Positions 1-9,655 of a DNA stretch of 64,000 nucleotides are shown one piece after another. Both the position numbers and the translations under genes were made by a program. Below the pieces are notes generated by a model. The model saw nothing but the letters and a program-made list of their open reading frames with translations, searched no databases and was not told the origin of the DNA. How positions within the stretch are numbered: position 1 is the first letter of the stretch; each line of letters begins with the position of its first letter. Source of the stretch: Flavobacterium sp. HSC-61S13. GTDB lineage: Bacteria; Bacteroidota; Bacteroidia; Flavobacteriales; Flavobacteriaceae. Location of the stretch: NCBI RefSeq assembly GCF_024171535.1, contig NZ_JALJZV010000017.1, positions 24,360-88,359 of the forward strand. The letters are read 5' to 3'.

Positions 1-1
1 A

Positions 2-67
2 GTAAAAGATATGTTTGACAGAGTGTACACCGATCAAAAGAGCTATCGAATAGAAAAGAAAAAATAG
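2..67 (+). CDS. C-terminal tail of a truncated gene (edge of window)
   Basis: The second frame is open from the window edge to a TAG at 65-67 and encodes about 21 residues ending in a lysine-rich tail (RIEKKK). It is followed at once by a strong intrinsic terminator, which fits the end of a real gene that starts left of the window. Too little is visible to name the product. Confidence 0.5.
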   Translation, partial: VKDMFDRVYTDQKSYRIEKKK

Positions 68-95
68 GTTTGATTATAGATTGTTGTTAGGTAAG

Positions 96-128
96 GGATC
101 ATTTAATTTATTAAATGGTCCTTTTTTT
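96..128 (+). terminator. Rho-independent terminator
   Basis: An 11-bp stem (GGATCATTTAA paired with TTAAATGGTCC, one G-U pair), a 4-nt loop TTTA and a run of seven T. It closes the gene that ends at 67 and separates it from the cyclophilin gene. Confidence 0.85.
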
Positions 129-265
129 ATAGGGAAGGGAAAGCTACATTTTAAAAAGACAATAAAAAAACATCTCCTATTTTAGAATAGATTCGTATCA
201 TTGTTGTGAACTATTTTAGGGGATGCTTCTTTTTAGGATGGTTGACTTTTAAATACTTAAAAAAT

Positions 266-904
266 ATGAAACAATATAGCATACTTTTCCTAGCTCTTTT
301 TTTACAACTGCAAATTTGGGCTCAGTCACATCGACTAGAATTTAAAACACCTCATGGGAATTTTAAGGTGATGCTTTATGATTTTACGCCTCAACACCAA
401 GATTTGATATTAGAGGCTATTAAAAATGGTGTGTATCACGAGGCTTTGTTTAATAGAGTGATCGAGAACTTTGTAGTACAAGGTGGGGAACACGATGATG
501 CTATTGCCCTTCGTGAAACGGGGATTCCTAAAGATCAACACCAACGATTGCCTGCTGAATTTGATCCTCGTGCTTACCACAAAATGGGAGCATTAGGGGC
601 TGGAAGGGATGATAACGAACAAAAAGCTTCATTTTTAAATCAGCTATATTTTGTAGTAGGAAAATCTGTTTTACCGCATGAATTAACGGAATTAGAACAA
701 AAAAAAGGAGTGAGTTTTACCGAGGAACAGCGTCAAAATTATTTGTCCGAAGGGGGTTTACCTCGTTTAGATGGTGATTATACTGTGTTCGGTGAAGTCT
801 ATGAGGGATTGGAAGTCTTACTTGAAATCAGTAGACTAAAAACAAACTCAAAAGATGCTCCACTCCAAAACATACCTTTTGAAATCGTAGAAATACAGGA
901 TTGA
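266..904 (+). CDS. Secreted cyclophilin-type peptidyl-prolyl isomerase
   Basis: Predicted peptidyl-prolyl cis-trans isomerase of the cyclophilin family, which helps exported proteins fold in the periplasm. The ATG at 266 is preferred over an upstream in-frame ATG at 206 because it begins a clean signal peptide (about 20 residues, ending near IWAQ). The cyclophilin core follows: FNRVIENFVVQGG matches the family FHRVI-x-x-F-M-I-QGG block, and DYTVFGEVYEGLEVL matches the C-terminal TVFG-x-V-x-x-G block. The mature chain is about 190 residues, normal for a single-domain cyclophilin. An insertion around residues 95-165 with several charged residues is typical of Bacteroidota members. It has its own transcription unit between a terminator and a 255-bp gap. 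Confidence 0.85.
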   Translation: MKQYSILFLALFLQLQIWAQSHRLEFKTPHGNFKVMLYDFTPQHQDLILEAIKNGVYHEALFNRVIENFVVQGGEHDDAIALRETGIPKDQHQRLPAEFDPRAYHKMGALGAGRDDNEQKASFLNQLYFVVGKSVLPHELTELEQKKGVSFTEEQRQNYLSEGGLPRLDGDYTVFGEVYEGLEVLLEISRLKTNSKDAPLQNIPFEIVEIQD

Positions 905-1159
905 GATGTGGATAGCAGCTCTACTAGTAATGGCTATTAATAATAAATAAATCATCAAGCATAGTTGAATTTTTGATTATTCATAAAAAATCGGGTATTT
1001 GTAGATGAATTCTGAAATAATTATGAATTATATTTTAGTATATTTACTTTTTATGTACTGAATTGTTTAAAGAGTTGATTAATAGTGCTTTGTTTACTAT
1101 TTTTTAATCATTTTGTAAAAACAAATAGTACGGCTTAGAAATAATAATATCACACTTTA

Positions 1160-2812
1160 ATGAATCATAAATTTCTTCAATTTACTATCAGCATTTGGTT
1201 ATTCGGTTATTTGGGTTTACAAAGTGCCGTGGGCCAAAGTAGGCAACAATGTGACTCTCTAATCGTAGATGCAGTTAAATTACTAGAAAAAGATGAAAAT
1301 CTCAAATCCTTAACTCAATTATCCAAAGTAAAAACAGTTGCTCATCAGAACAATTGGTATCTGCAAGAGTTTAATGCGATCAATAATATTGGAAACAATT
1401 ATTATTCCATCGCTGAATATGCTGAAGCTTTAAATTTCTATACCCAAGCTTACGCCATTGCGATTGCACATCTGAAGTCGGATTCCGAAATGATTGTACT
1501 TAATAATATTGCAATATTGTATTCGGGTGAGAAAAAATTCGATCAAGCCAAAGAATATTTTAATAGAGCATTGGAATTGGCTGAGCGCAACAATAATTTC
1601 GAGAAAATGAGTTTGTATTTACTCAATCTAGGAAATCTGTATGAAGAGACCAAACAATACCAACTCGCAAAAACATATTACGAACGCGCTTTGACTAAAT
1701 CTGCTAAAGAGTCGCGTTATAAGTTTTATGCCCAGCTCGGTTTGATTAAATTGGATCTATACAACGGTAATAATCAAAAAGCCATTGATGACAGTGAAAA
1801 ATTAGTCGTTCAAGGCAATGAGTCTAAAATTAAGCAACTCTCTAGATTTGGAATTTTAGCTAAAGCCCACCTTAATTTGAATAAATTGGATATTGCAGAG
1901 CTTTATGCAAACCGTTTTTTTGACTTCAAACTCAACTATCAAGAAAAGATAACGGCCTTTGAAATACTGTCTGACATCGCTAGAAAGAAAAATTCCTACG
2001 AAAAAGCGTTGATCTATAAAGATTCAATTATCGCTAATCACATCAAGGACTACGAGCTTAAGAATGAAAAGACCTATATGAATAACAAATCCAGATTTGA
2101 AATTCTCCAATATAAAAATCAGATTCAAGAAAACAAAATTGCATCAGAAAAAGACAAAATGCTGTTATATGTTTCCTTAATCATCATCATAGCTTTGTTT
2201 GTAATCATTTGGTTATCGTACCGCAATTATAAAACGCGTGCCGCTATGGATAGTAAAAACTTTGCTCAAAAGGAGGAGGATTTAATCCAGTTGATTGAAA
2301 AGGAAAAAAAGGAGATTTATAAAATTGAAAATGAGAATTTAGAAGCTGTAGAACTTTTAAATTATGAAAAGCAGGAACTCAGTAAAGAAATCGAATTTAA
2401 AAATCGAAAAAATACGGCAAAAGCATTGCATCTAGCAGAACGAAATTTACTATTGGAAACGATTATAGCTGAATTGTCCGAAGTTAAAAACGTCAAAGAA
2501 AATACAACGCTAACAAGCAGTTTAAAAAAATTAAAACAACATCTCGCGACCAGTGATGAATTGAGCAATTTTATGGTTCATTTTGAAGAGATCAATCAAT
2601 TATTTCTTAACAACCTAAAGCAACGACATCCTAATTTAAACGGTAATGATATCCGATTTTTAAGTTATGTTTATGTGAATTTGAATACTAAAGAAATTTC
2701 GAACCTTTTGAATATTACTTTAGATGCTTGCAGAAAACGCAAGGAACGTATCATCAAAAAAATTAATCTCGATAGCGATACCGATTTGTATATTTACCTC
2801 AACTCTTTGTAG
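1160..2812 (+). CDS. TPR-transmembrane-HTH regulatory protein
   Basis: A 550-residue protein of a type common in Bacteroidota: signal peptide (residues 1-25), a TPR array in the periplasm (about 40-310, with clear units such as AEALNFYTQAYAIA and AKEYFNRALELAE), one transmembrane helix (about 333-353, LIIIIALFVIIWL), a cytoplasmic coiled coil (about 365-430) and a C-terminal LuxR-like helix-turn-helix (about 495-545, with LNTKEISNLLNITLDACRKR). The architecture suggests that the outer TPR domain senses a protein or envelope signal and the inner end binds DNA. It lies just upstream of the giant T9SS surface protein and may regulate it. That link is inference. No conventional kinase or receiver domain is visible. 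Confidence 0.8.
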   Translation: MNHKFLQFTISIWLFGYLGLQSAVGQSRQQCDSLIVDAVKLLEKDENLKSLTQLSKVKTVAHQNNWYLQEFNAINNIGNNYYSIAEYAEALNFYTQAYAIAIAHLKSDSEMIVLNNIAILYSGEKKFDQAKEYFNRALELAERNNNFEKMSLYLLNLGNLYEETKQYQLAKTYYERALTKSAKESRYKFYAQLGLIKLDLYNGNNQKAIDDSEKLVVQGNESKIKQLSRFGILAKAHLNLNKLDIAELYANRFFDFKLNYQEKITAFEILSDIARKKNSYEKALIYKDSIIANHIKDYELKNEKTYMNNKSRFEILQYKNQIQENKIASEKDKMLLYVSLIIIIALFVIIWLSYRNYKTRAAMDSKNFAQKEEDLIQLIEKEKKEIYKIENENLEAVELLNYEKQELSKEIEFKNRKNTAKALHLAERNLLLETIIAELSEVKNVKENTTLTSSLKKLKQHLATSDELSNFMVHFEEINQLFLNNLKQRHPNLNGNDIRFLSYVYVNLNTKEISNLLNITLDACRKRKERIIKKINLDSDTDLYIYLNSL

Positions 2813-2969
2813 AACGTGCTTAATGTGTTGTTTTTTAAGTTTTTAAATGGCGAATTGAGTGGTTTAACTCACATTTTTTCTATAGTATGTCACAATTTGT
2901 CCACCATTATTTGATTTAAAAAACGATTTTTTATCAATATTTACAGCAATATAAAAGAACCATAATCTT

Positions 2970-5900
2970 ATGAAAAAAATTATTTTCGCATTATTGTTCC
3001 TTACTGTGTTGCTGAATGTTTTGACTAACCCGATTTATGCAAATGAAAACAGTAGGAGTGTTGTAGAAAACCGTGCAGATTGGAAGGCCAAATCTTATGC
3101 GCCAGATTTAGATCTGTTGCCTTATTTTCGATTTAAACAACAGAAGACGGCTGCGTGTGGTATCGCGATGCTACCTTTCTGGGAGGGATTTAACACCGAT
3201 TCAACTACCTCAGCTTGTTGGACCATTATAGATGCTAATAAAGACTCGAAAAATCCGAGTGGTAATAATATTTGGCATGTATATGATGATGGTCAATTTG
3301 AAGGGGATCAAAGCATGTATTTTTTAGCCTATTCAAAGAGTAATGATTGGCTGATTTCTCCTACTTTTAAGTTGGATGCTTCGAAAACATACAAATTAAA
3401 GTACAACTATAAAACGACGAGTTCGAAGAACGAATTTGCTGTTTTAGGCTCTACTAAAGGCCTTGCTATGGCAGATTTTACAAACGTAATCATTTCCAAA
3501 AAAACGTATAATAACGATGTTTGGTTGGAACACCAGGCATTTATTACAAATATTAGCGGTGATTACAACATAGCTTGGCAGGTAACCTCTTCCTCATATA
3601 CCAATATATTTATAGATAATGTTTCTTTTGAAGAGGTGGAATGTATAGAACCAGAAGCGCTCAGTGTTCAGGGTGTAAAGTCATCAGAAGCCACGATATA
3701 TTGGAACGATGCAGTGAATAGTTCATGGGAATACTATGTCGAAGAGCAGGGAGGACTTGGTCCTAAAGGAGCAGGTACTTCTAGTACGACAAAAGAGGTT
3801 GTGGTAACAAAAGACCACAATAACAAAAATTTAGTAGCCAATACTGAATATGAATATTTTATTAGAGCAAAATGTGCTAGTGGAAAATTTGGGCAATGGA
3901 TTGGACCTTATGTCTTTAAAACACTATGTAATGTTGTTAATGTTCCCCTTAGAGAAGGCTTTAATGCGAATTCAACAACTTTCGAATGTTGGCGAATCCG
4001 CGATAATAATAAGGATGCGCTGGATACGGCTGGTGATAATATCTGGAAGCAAAGTACTAATGCGCTCTATGAAGGTGACCAGGGGATGTATTTTTATGGA
4101 GATGCGGCAGTTAATGATGATTGGTTGATTTCTCCGACCTTTAAAATGAATGGAGGAATATATGCGATAACATATTATTATAAGACCTCTACAGCTTACA
4201 GCAACGACTTTGAGGTAATGCTGTCAAAAGAGGGAGTTGATCCGCTTGATTTTAAGCTGGTTATAGAGCCAAGTATGAAACGCAATACTCCAGATTTTGT
4301 TAAAAAAGTCTTGTATGTCACAGGACAGACTGGCGATATTAATATAGCATGGCACGTTAAGGCTAAGGGAACGACACAAGTTTATATTGATCTCGTTACT
4401 ATTGAAGAGGTTTCTTGTATTGGTCCTGATGAAACGGTATTGATCAGCAATTTACAAAAAGACAGAGCTACCTTTACATGGACCGATAGTAATAACTCTA
4501 ATTGGGAGTGTTTTACCCAGCCCCTTGGAGCCTCGTTGACCCCAGTAGGAAGTGGTTCGCTGGCACAAACAAATTCGTTTACATCACTTAGGACTAATGG
4601 TCCTAGTGGTGCTAATTTAGTTCCAAACACTTGGTATGAGTTTTTTGTTAGATCCACTTGTGGTCCTGGTAAAAATAGTCTTTGGGTGGGACCTGTAGCT
4701 TTTAGAACACCTTGTGATATTGTACCGACACCTTTTTGGGAAGGATTTAATACCGATTCGAAAAGCTTTGATTGTTGGTCATTTATTACCAACAATATCG
4801 ATATTACCTCTCCGATAGATAATATTTGGATACAGCTCAATGTTGGTCAATATGAAGGTGATCAATTCCTGAGTTTTAGAGGGCGATCCTCAAATGTTAA
4901 ATATAATGAATGGCTGATTACACCACAATTTACACTCGATCCTGCGAAGTTTTATCGATTGAAATATCACTATGCGACTAGTTTTAATAACAGCAGTGAT
5001 TTTGAAGTGGTGTTGTCCAATAAAGGCAGTGCACCGGCTAATTTTACAACCACCCTAATCAATAAAAAAGGACATAGTAATTCCGATTGGGCAGAGGAGA
5101 AGGCGTTTATCAATGGAATTGGTGGTACTGTAAATATCGCTTGGCATTTGACTACGTCAAACAGTGAAACAGAGTTTAGTATTGATGACGTTTTTTTAGA
5201 AGAGGTTGTCGGATGTCCAGAACCTTTACTGTTGGCAACTAAAGATGAAAAACAGAGCAGTGTTACCCTTATGTGGGATGATGCTTACGGCAAAAATTGG
5301 GAGTATTTCGTTCAGAAATCTCGAGGTAAAACGCCTACTAGTAAGGGTACTGCTACCAATAAGAAAGAAAATATAATCAATAGCACCCAATTGGGTAGTC
5401 CTTTAGACGTCAACACGGAATATGAATTCTATGTTCGTACGGTGTGTGGTAATGGTGAATTCAGCATTTGGGCTGGTCCTTTTAAATTTAAAACGGCTTG
5501 TGGCGTAAACAAGGCACCGTTGTGGGAGGGTTTTAACAACGGCTCGAAAACCTTAAGATGTTGGACTATAATTGACGGTAATAATGATTCAGAAGCACCG
5601 GATAATAATATTTGGTCTACGGTAGATTATGGACAGTTTGAAGGAAGTCATGCAATGTATTACAGTATTTATGACGATGCCAAAGCGGTTGAAAGTGACG
5701 ATTGGTTGATCTCTCCGAAAATGAAATTTGAGAAGAATAAAATCTATCGATTGAAATATCATTTTAGCACAAACAGTGCAGATGAAGATAATGAATTTGA
5801 AGTTTTAGCCTCTAGTACTGGACTTAAACCAACGGATTTCTCTACAGTGATAGTTAAGGGACAATTATATAAACAGCACACCGTCTATCAGCAGAAAACG

Positions 5901-8900
5901 GTTTTTATTACCAATTTAGACGGAGAAATTTATTTGGCATGGCATGTAAAGGGGAAGGGAACTAAATCGGTTTATCTCGATAATGTATTTATTGAAGAAG
6001 TAATGGGGTGTCCAGAGCCTATAAACTTAGAGGTAACGGATATCGAAAGCAAAAAAGCGACCATCAGCTGGACGGATGATTTTCAAGCAGCAAAGTGGGA
6101 GTATTTTGTGCAGGAAATCGGATTGGGGCTCCCAACAAGCGTTGGAACGTCAACGGTTAAAAAAGAAAATACCCTTACACAAGACCACTCAGGTAAAAAT
6201 TTACTTCCAAATACGGATTACGAGTATTATGTCCGCACGGTTTGTGCCGATGGATCATATAGTGTTTGGGCAGGGCCGGTAAAATTTTTAACCCTATGTG
6301 ACGTTTACGAGTTGCCATTTTGGGAGGGATTTAATAAAGATTCTAAAACCTTGAGATGCTGGTCGATTGTTGATGGCAATATGGATGGATCTTGGGGAAA
6401 TAACATTTGGAGTATTAGTCCCAATACTTTTTACGAAGGAAATCGTGCTATGGGTATTACTGCCTATGATTGGGGCGGTGGTTTACAAAACGATGATTGG
6501 TTAATTTCACCGACCATGGATATGGGCAGTGGAAATTATGTTTTGAAATATCATTATCTGTCCTCAGATACGGACTTCGCTCAAGTGGAAGTACTGCTGT
6601 CTTCGAACGGACTAGCGTTAGATAAGTTCACCAATACTATTCTTGCTTCAAAAGGGTATAGTAATTTGGGTTGGAAAGAAGAAGTGGTGTTTTTTAAAGG
6701 AATTCCCGGAATGGTAAATTTAGCTTGGCACTTAAATGCAGAGGGTTCTTCTAAGTTAATTATTGACAATATTGTCTTAAAGGAGGTAGCGCATTGCCCA
6801 GAACCGTATTACATAAAAACGGCTAATCACACTACAACGAGTATGGAGGTGGAATGGCAACAAAATGGTGGAGTCAGTTCATGGGAAGTTATCGTAGTGT
6901 ATAAAGGACAAGATGAAACAGCAACACCGATACAAAAAATAGCAGTTAATAACACTCCTAAGACTACTATAAATGGTTTAACGGCCGGTAAAGCTTATAC
7001 AATTTATGTCAGAGCTCAATGTAGCGATGGAAATACTACTAGTGATTGGTCTACTCCAGTGCATTCTGGAACAAAAGTAGGTGCCAATGACGATTGTGGC
7101 GGCGCTACCCATATTCCGGTAAGCAAAAATGGAGTATGTGAGCAAAGCATGGTCGGGACTTTCCTGAATTCCCAAGTGTCTGTTGTACCAGAGCCTACTT
7201 GTGGTAGCACGGACATTAAAAAAGATATTTGGTTTGAATTTACAGCAACTCGTGATGAACACGTTATCACCTTGTCTGATTACTTCAGCTTGTCTGATCA
7301 GGTGTTTCCTGAGTTTGCATTTTCGCTTTACAGTCAGGATTGTAGCACTATCGGAAATACAGCTTTAGAATGTTTTAGTATTTATAGTTTCGGAGATCAA
7401 TACAGAACTTTAAAGAATTTGGTGGCGGGACAAAAGTATTATATCCGCATAGGTACTGCTGTTGAAGATCCTGATTTTTACTTTTCATTGTGTATCACGA
7501 CGCCGTATTTTATCGATGTAAGTCCAGCGGGAGATAAATATAGTGTTGAACAATTGGTCAAAGAGGTTTTGGTGGTAGCCGAGTGCGATTTGGTCTCCAA
7601 TGTTACCTACCGCACGGGTACCAACTTTAGAAATGAACCCAACGGCATCGGTTATTTTGAGCGAAACAATTCTACTTTTGGATTTGAAAATGGTATCGTT
7701 TTGGCAACCAATGGTGTAGAAACGGCAAAAGGACCTAGTGGTATCAATCAAAGTGACGGTACGAAGTTATGGTTAGGCGACGATGATTTGGAAACGATCT
7801 TATTAGAAAATGGACAAACAGCGGGCAGTGTTAATGCTTCAGTGTTGGAATTCGACTTTATTCCGATTACAGATACGATCAAATTTGATTTTATATTTGC
7901 CGCCAATGAATATGGACCGGAGTACCAGTGTAAATTCTCGGATGTTTTTGCCTTTTTGTTGACGGATTTAGAAACACAGACCATGACCAACTTAGCAGTA
8001 GTTCCGGGAACGAATGTACCGATTTCGGTGACGACCATTCGCGATGCTAAATACCAAGGGAATTATAGTTGTGGCAGTACCAATGAAAAGTATTTTGATA
8101 AATATTATGGATACGAAGGTTTGCCTGTTCGAGACAATCCTATAAATTATTTCGGAATGACCGTACCGATGACTGCTATATCAGCCGTAAAACCCGGTAA
8201 AAAATACCATATCAAATTGGCTATAGCTGACTATCGTGATGAACGATTTAATTCCGCAGTCTTTTTAAAAGGAGGTAGTTTTGATTTAGGGAAAATTGAT
8301 TTGGGAATTGATTTGCTCGTAGAAACCGGCAATGCACTTTGTAATGGAGAAACGAGAATAATCAAATCAGGTGTCACTGCTGAAAACGTCTCTTTTCAAT
8401 GGTTTAAAGATGATGTTTTGATCAGTGGTGAAGATGGTGCAGACTTGGAAGTTAGCGAGTCGGGTACTTATAAAATTATAGTGAAGTATTTAGAACTAAA
8501 ATGTGAAATCACAGGAAAGGTAAAAATAGAAATTTATCCAGCAATTTCTGCGGTAGTGGCTTCACCTAAAAGTTTAGCTATATGCAGAAAATCGGTAAAA
8601 CCGTTAATTCTAAATTTAACGGATATTGAACCCCAAATGTTGTCAAAAGCAGTTCCCGAAAATTATACATTTACCTATTTTACGACCAAAGAGGGCGCGA
8701 AATTGGGAACAGATCCTATCGTTGATGCAAAGAGTTATAGATTAGAAACCACTGGAAAAAACAGCTTTATTTACATTAAAGTTGTGGATAAGAGAACGGG
8801 TTGTTCCGAAATTTTCGAATGGATTTTAAAGGCAACGGCAGGAGAAATTCCAGAAAAGAGGGAAGATGTGGCTGTCTGTGCGAGTTATACTTTTCCTGAA

Positions 8901-9536
8901 TTGGAAGTAGGTCAGCATTATTATTCAGAAGCGGCATCAAAGGGAGTGGAATATTTTGCGGCTGGCGTATTGAGTGAACCGGGAATACATACAATCTATG
9001 TTTTTCAAGATAATGGATCAAGCTGTTATGAGGAAATATCCTATAAGGTAACCATTACGGAGGCTGTAAAGGCTGCTGTTTTTAAAGATGTGGTTTTGGA
9101 GTGTAAATTATATGAGTTAGAACCATTAGCTGCAGACAATAAGTATTATACACAATCTGGTGGAAAAGGTATGGAGTTAAAAGCAGGTACGGTACTAACA
9201 AATACACAAACTGTTTATGTGTATGCGGTATCTGATGACGGCTTATGTACCGACGAGAGTAGTTTTTCGATCCGCTTTGATGATTGTCCGATTCCAAAGG
9301 GAATTTCTCCAAATGGAGACGGACTAAATGACGATTTTGATTTATCATTACACGGAGTCACGAGTATGATTATTTATAACCGTTATGGTTCTGAAGTTTT
9401 CCGTTTTGAGGGTACCTATACCAAACAATGGCATGGACAAGATAAAAAGGGCAATAGATTGCCTGATGGAACCTATTTCTATGTGATCATAGCACATGAA
9501 AAGACCCGCAGTGGTTGGGTTCAAATTAATAAGTAA
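2970..9536 (+). CDS. Giant T9SS type B surface protein with five MAM-like/Fn3 repeat units
   Basis: A 2188-residue exported protein. After a signal peptide (1-25) come five units of about 260 residues, starting near residues 62, 325, 583, 846 and 1112. Each has a choice-of-anchor J (MAM-like) beta-sandwich opening with a WEGFN-type motif and a CW pair, then a fibronectin-III-like domain with motifs such as YEYYVRTVC. Next are a last Fn3 domain, a PPC-like domain (about 1372-1510), a choice-of-anchor L domain (about 1520-1780), Ig/PKD-like segments and a C-terminal gliding-motility-associated sorting domain of type B (about 2105-2188, SPNGDGLNDDF, IYNRYGSEVF, LPDGTYFYV). Known T9SS cargo with this signal is passed to the cell surface or medium. 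An adhesin or matrix role is likely, but the ligand is unknown. A strong terminator follows directly. Confidence 0.9.
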   Translation: MKKIIFALLFLTVLLNVLTNPIYANENSRSVVENRADWKAKSYAPDLDLLPYFRFKQQKTAACGIAMLPFWEGFNTDSTTSACWTIIDANKDSKNPSGNNIWHVYDDGQFEGDQSMYFLAYSKSNDWLISPTFKLDASKTYKLKYNYKTTSSKNEFAVLGSTKGLAMADFTNVIISKKTYNNDVWLEHQAFITNISGDYNIAWQVTSSSYTNIFIDNVSFEEVECIEPEALSVQGVKSSEATIYWNDAVNSSWEYYVEEQGGLGPKGAGTSSTTKEVVVTKDHNNKNLVANTEYEYFIRAKCASGKFGQWIGPYVFKTLCNVVNVPLREGFNANSTTFECWRIRDNNKDALDTAGDNIWKQSTNALYEGDQGMYFYGDAAVNDDWLISPTFKMNGGIYAITYYYKTSTAYSNDFEVMLSKEGVDPLDFKLVIEPSMKRNTPDFVKKVLYVTGQTGDINIAWHVKAKGTTQVYIDLVTIEEVSCIGPDETVLISNLQKDRATFTWTDSNNSNWECFTQPLGASLTPVGSGSLAQTNSFTSLRTNGPSGANLVPNTWYEFFVRSTCGPGKNSLWVGPVAFRTPCDIVPTPFWEGFNTDSKSFDCWSFITNNIDITSPIDNIWIQLNVGQYEGDQFLSFRGRSSNVKYNEWLITPQFTLDPAKFYRLKYHYATSFNNSSDFEVVLSNKGSAPANFTTTLINKKGHSNSDWAEEKAFINGIGGTVNIAWHLTTSNSETEFSIDDVFLEEVVGCPEPLLLATKDEKQSSVTLMWDDAYGKNWEYFVQKSRGKTPTSKGTATNKKENIINSTQLGSPLDVNTEYEFYVRTVCGNGEFSIWAGPFKFKTACGVNKAPLWEGFNNGSKTLRCWTIIDGNNDSEAPDNNIWSTVDYGQFEGSHAMYYSIYDDAKAVESDDWLISPKMKFEKNKIYRLKYHFSTNSADEDNEFEVLASSTGLKPTDFSTVIVKGQLYKQHTVYQQKTVFITNLDGEIYLAWHVKGKGTKSVYLDNVFIEEVMGCPEPINLEVTDIESKKATISWTDDFQAAKWEYFVQEIGLGLPTSVGTSTVKKENTLTQDHSGKNLLPNTDYEYYVRTVCADGSYSVWAGPVKFLTLCDVYELPFWEGFNKDSKTLRCWSIVDGNMDGSWGNNIWSISPNTFYEGNRAMGITAYDWGGGLQNDDWLISPTMDMGSGNYVLKYHYLSSDTDFAQVEVLLSSNGLALDKFTNTILASKGYSNLGWKEEVVFFKGIPGMVNLAWHLNAEGSSKLIIDNIVLKEVAHCPEPYYIKTANHTTTSMEVEWQQNGGVSSWEVIVVYKGQDETATPIQKIAVNNTPKTTINGLTAGKAYTIYVRAQCSDGNTTSDWSTPVHSGTKVGANDDCGGATHIPVSKNGVCEQSMVGTFLNSQVSVVPEPTCGSTDIKKDIWFEFTATRDEHVITLSDYFSLSDQVFPEFAFSLYSQDCSTIGNTALECFSIYSFGDQYRTLKNLVAGQKYYIRIGTAVEDPDFYFSLCITTPYFIDVSPAGDKYSVEQLVKEVLVVAECDLVSNVTYRTGTNFRNEPNGIGYFERNNSTFGFENGIVLATNGVETAKGPSGINQSDGTKLWLGDDDLETILLENGQTAGSVNASVLEFDFIPITDTIKFDFIFAANEYGPEYQCKFSDVFAFLLTDLETQTMTNLAVVPGTNVPISVTTIRDAKYQGNYSCGSTNEKYFDKYYGYEGLPVRDNPINYFGMTVPMTAISAVKPGKKYHIKLAIADYRDERFNSAVFLKGGSFDLGKIDLGIDLLVETGNALCNGETRIIKSGVTAENVSFQWFKDDVLISGEDGADLEVSESGTYKIIVKYLELKCEITGKVKIEIYPAISAVVASPKSLAICRKSVKPLILNLTDIEPQMLSKAVPENYTFTYFTTKEGAKLGTDPIVDAKSYRLETTGKNSFIYIKVVDKRTGCSEIFEWILKATAGEIPEKREDVAVCASYTFPELEVGQHYYSEAASKGVEYFAAGVLSEPGIHTIYVFQDNGSSCYEEISYKVTITEAVKAAVFKDVVLECKLYELEPLAADNKYYTQSGGKGMELKAGTVLTNTQTVYVYAVSDDGLCTDESSFSIRFDDCPIPKGISPNGDGLNDDFDLSLHGVTSMIIYNRYGSEVFRFEGTYTKQWHGQDKKGNRLPDGTYFYVIIAHEKTRSGWVQINK

Positions 9537-9537
9537 T

Positions 9538-9573
9538 AAAAAAGCCGGCAGTTTTAACTGCCGGCTTTTTTAT
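9538..9573. terminator. Bidirectional intrinsic terminator
   Basis: A perfect palindrome with a GC core (AAAGCCGGCAGTT paired with AACTGCCGGCTTT), flanked by A and T runs on both sides. It lies between convergent genes, the surface protein and the DEAD-box helicase, and can terminate in both directions. Confidence 0.9.
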
Positions 9574-9655
9574 TGATAACCAAATCCCAAATGAATTGGT
9601 GATTGATCATTATATGTTTAAGAGGTATTGGTTGTAAATAGCTATTGACTGTGAT

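Noticed and set aside
6978..7270. Minus-strand reading frames inside the giant surface-protein gene
   Set aside because: They are short, overlap a well-supported domain-coding gene completely and have no family features. They are shadow frames.
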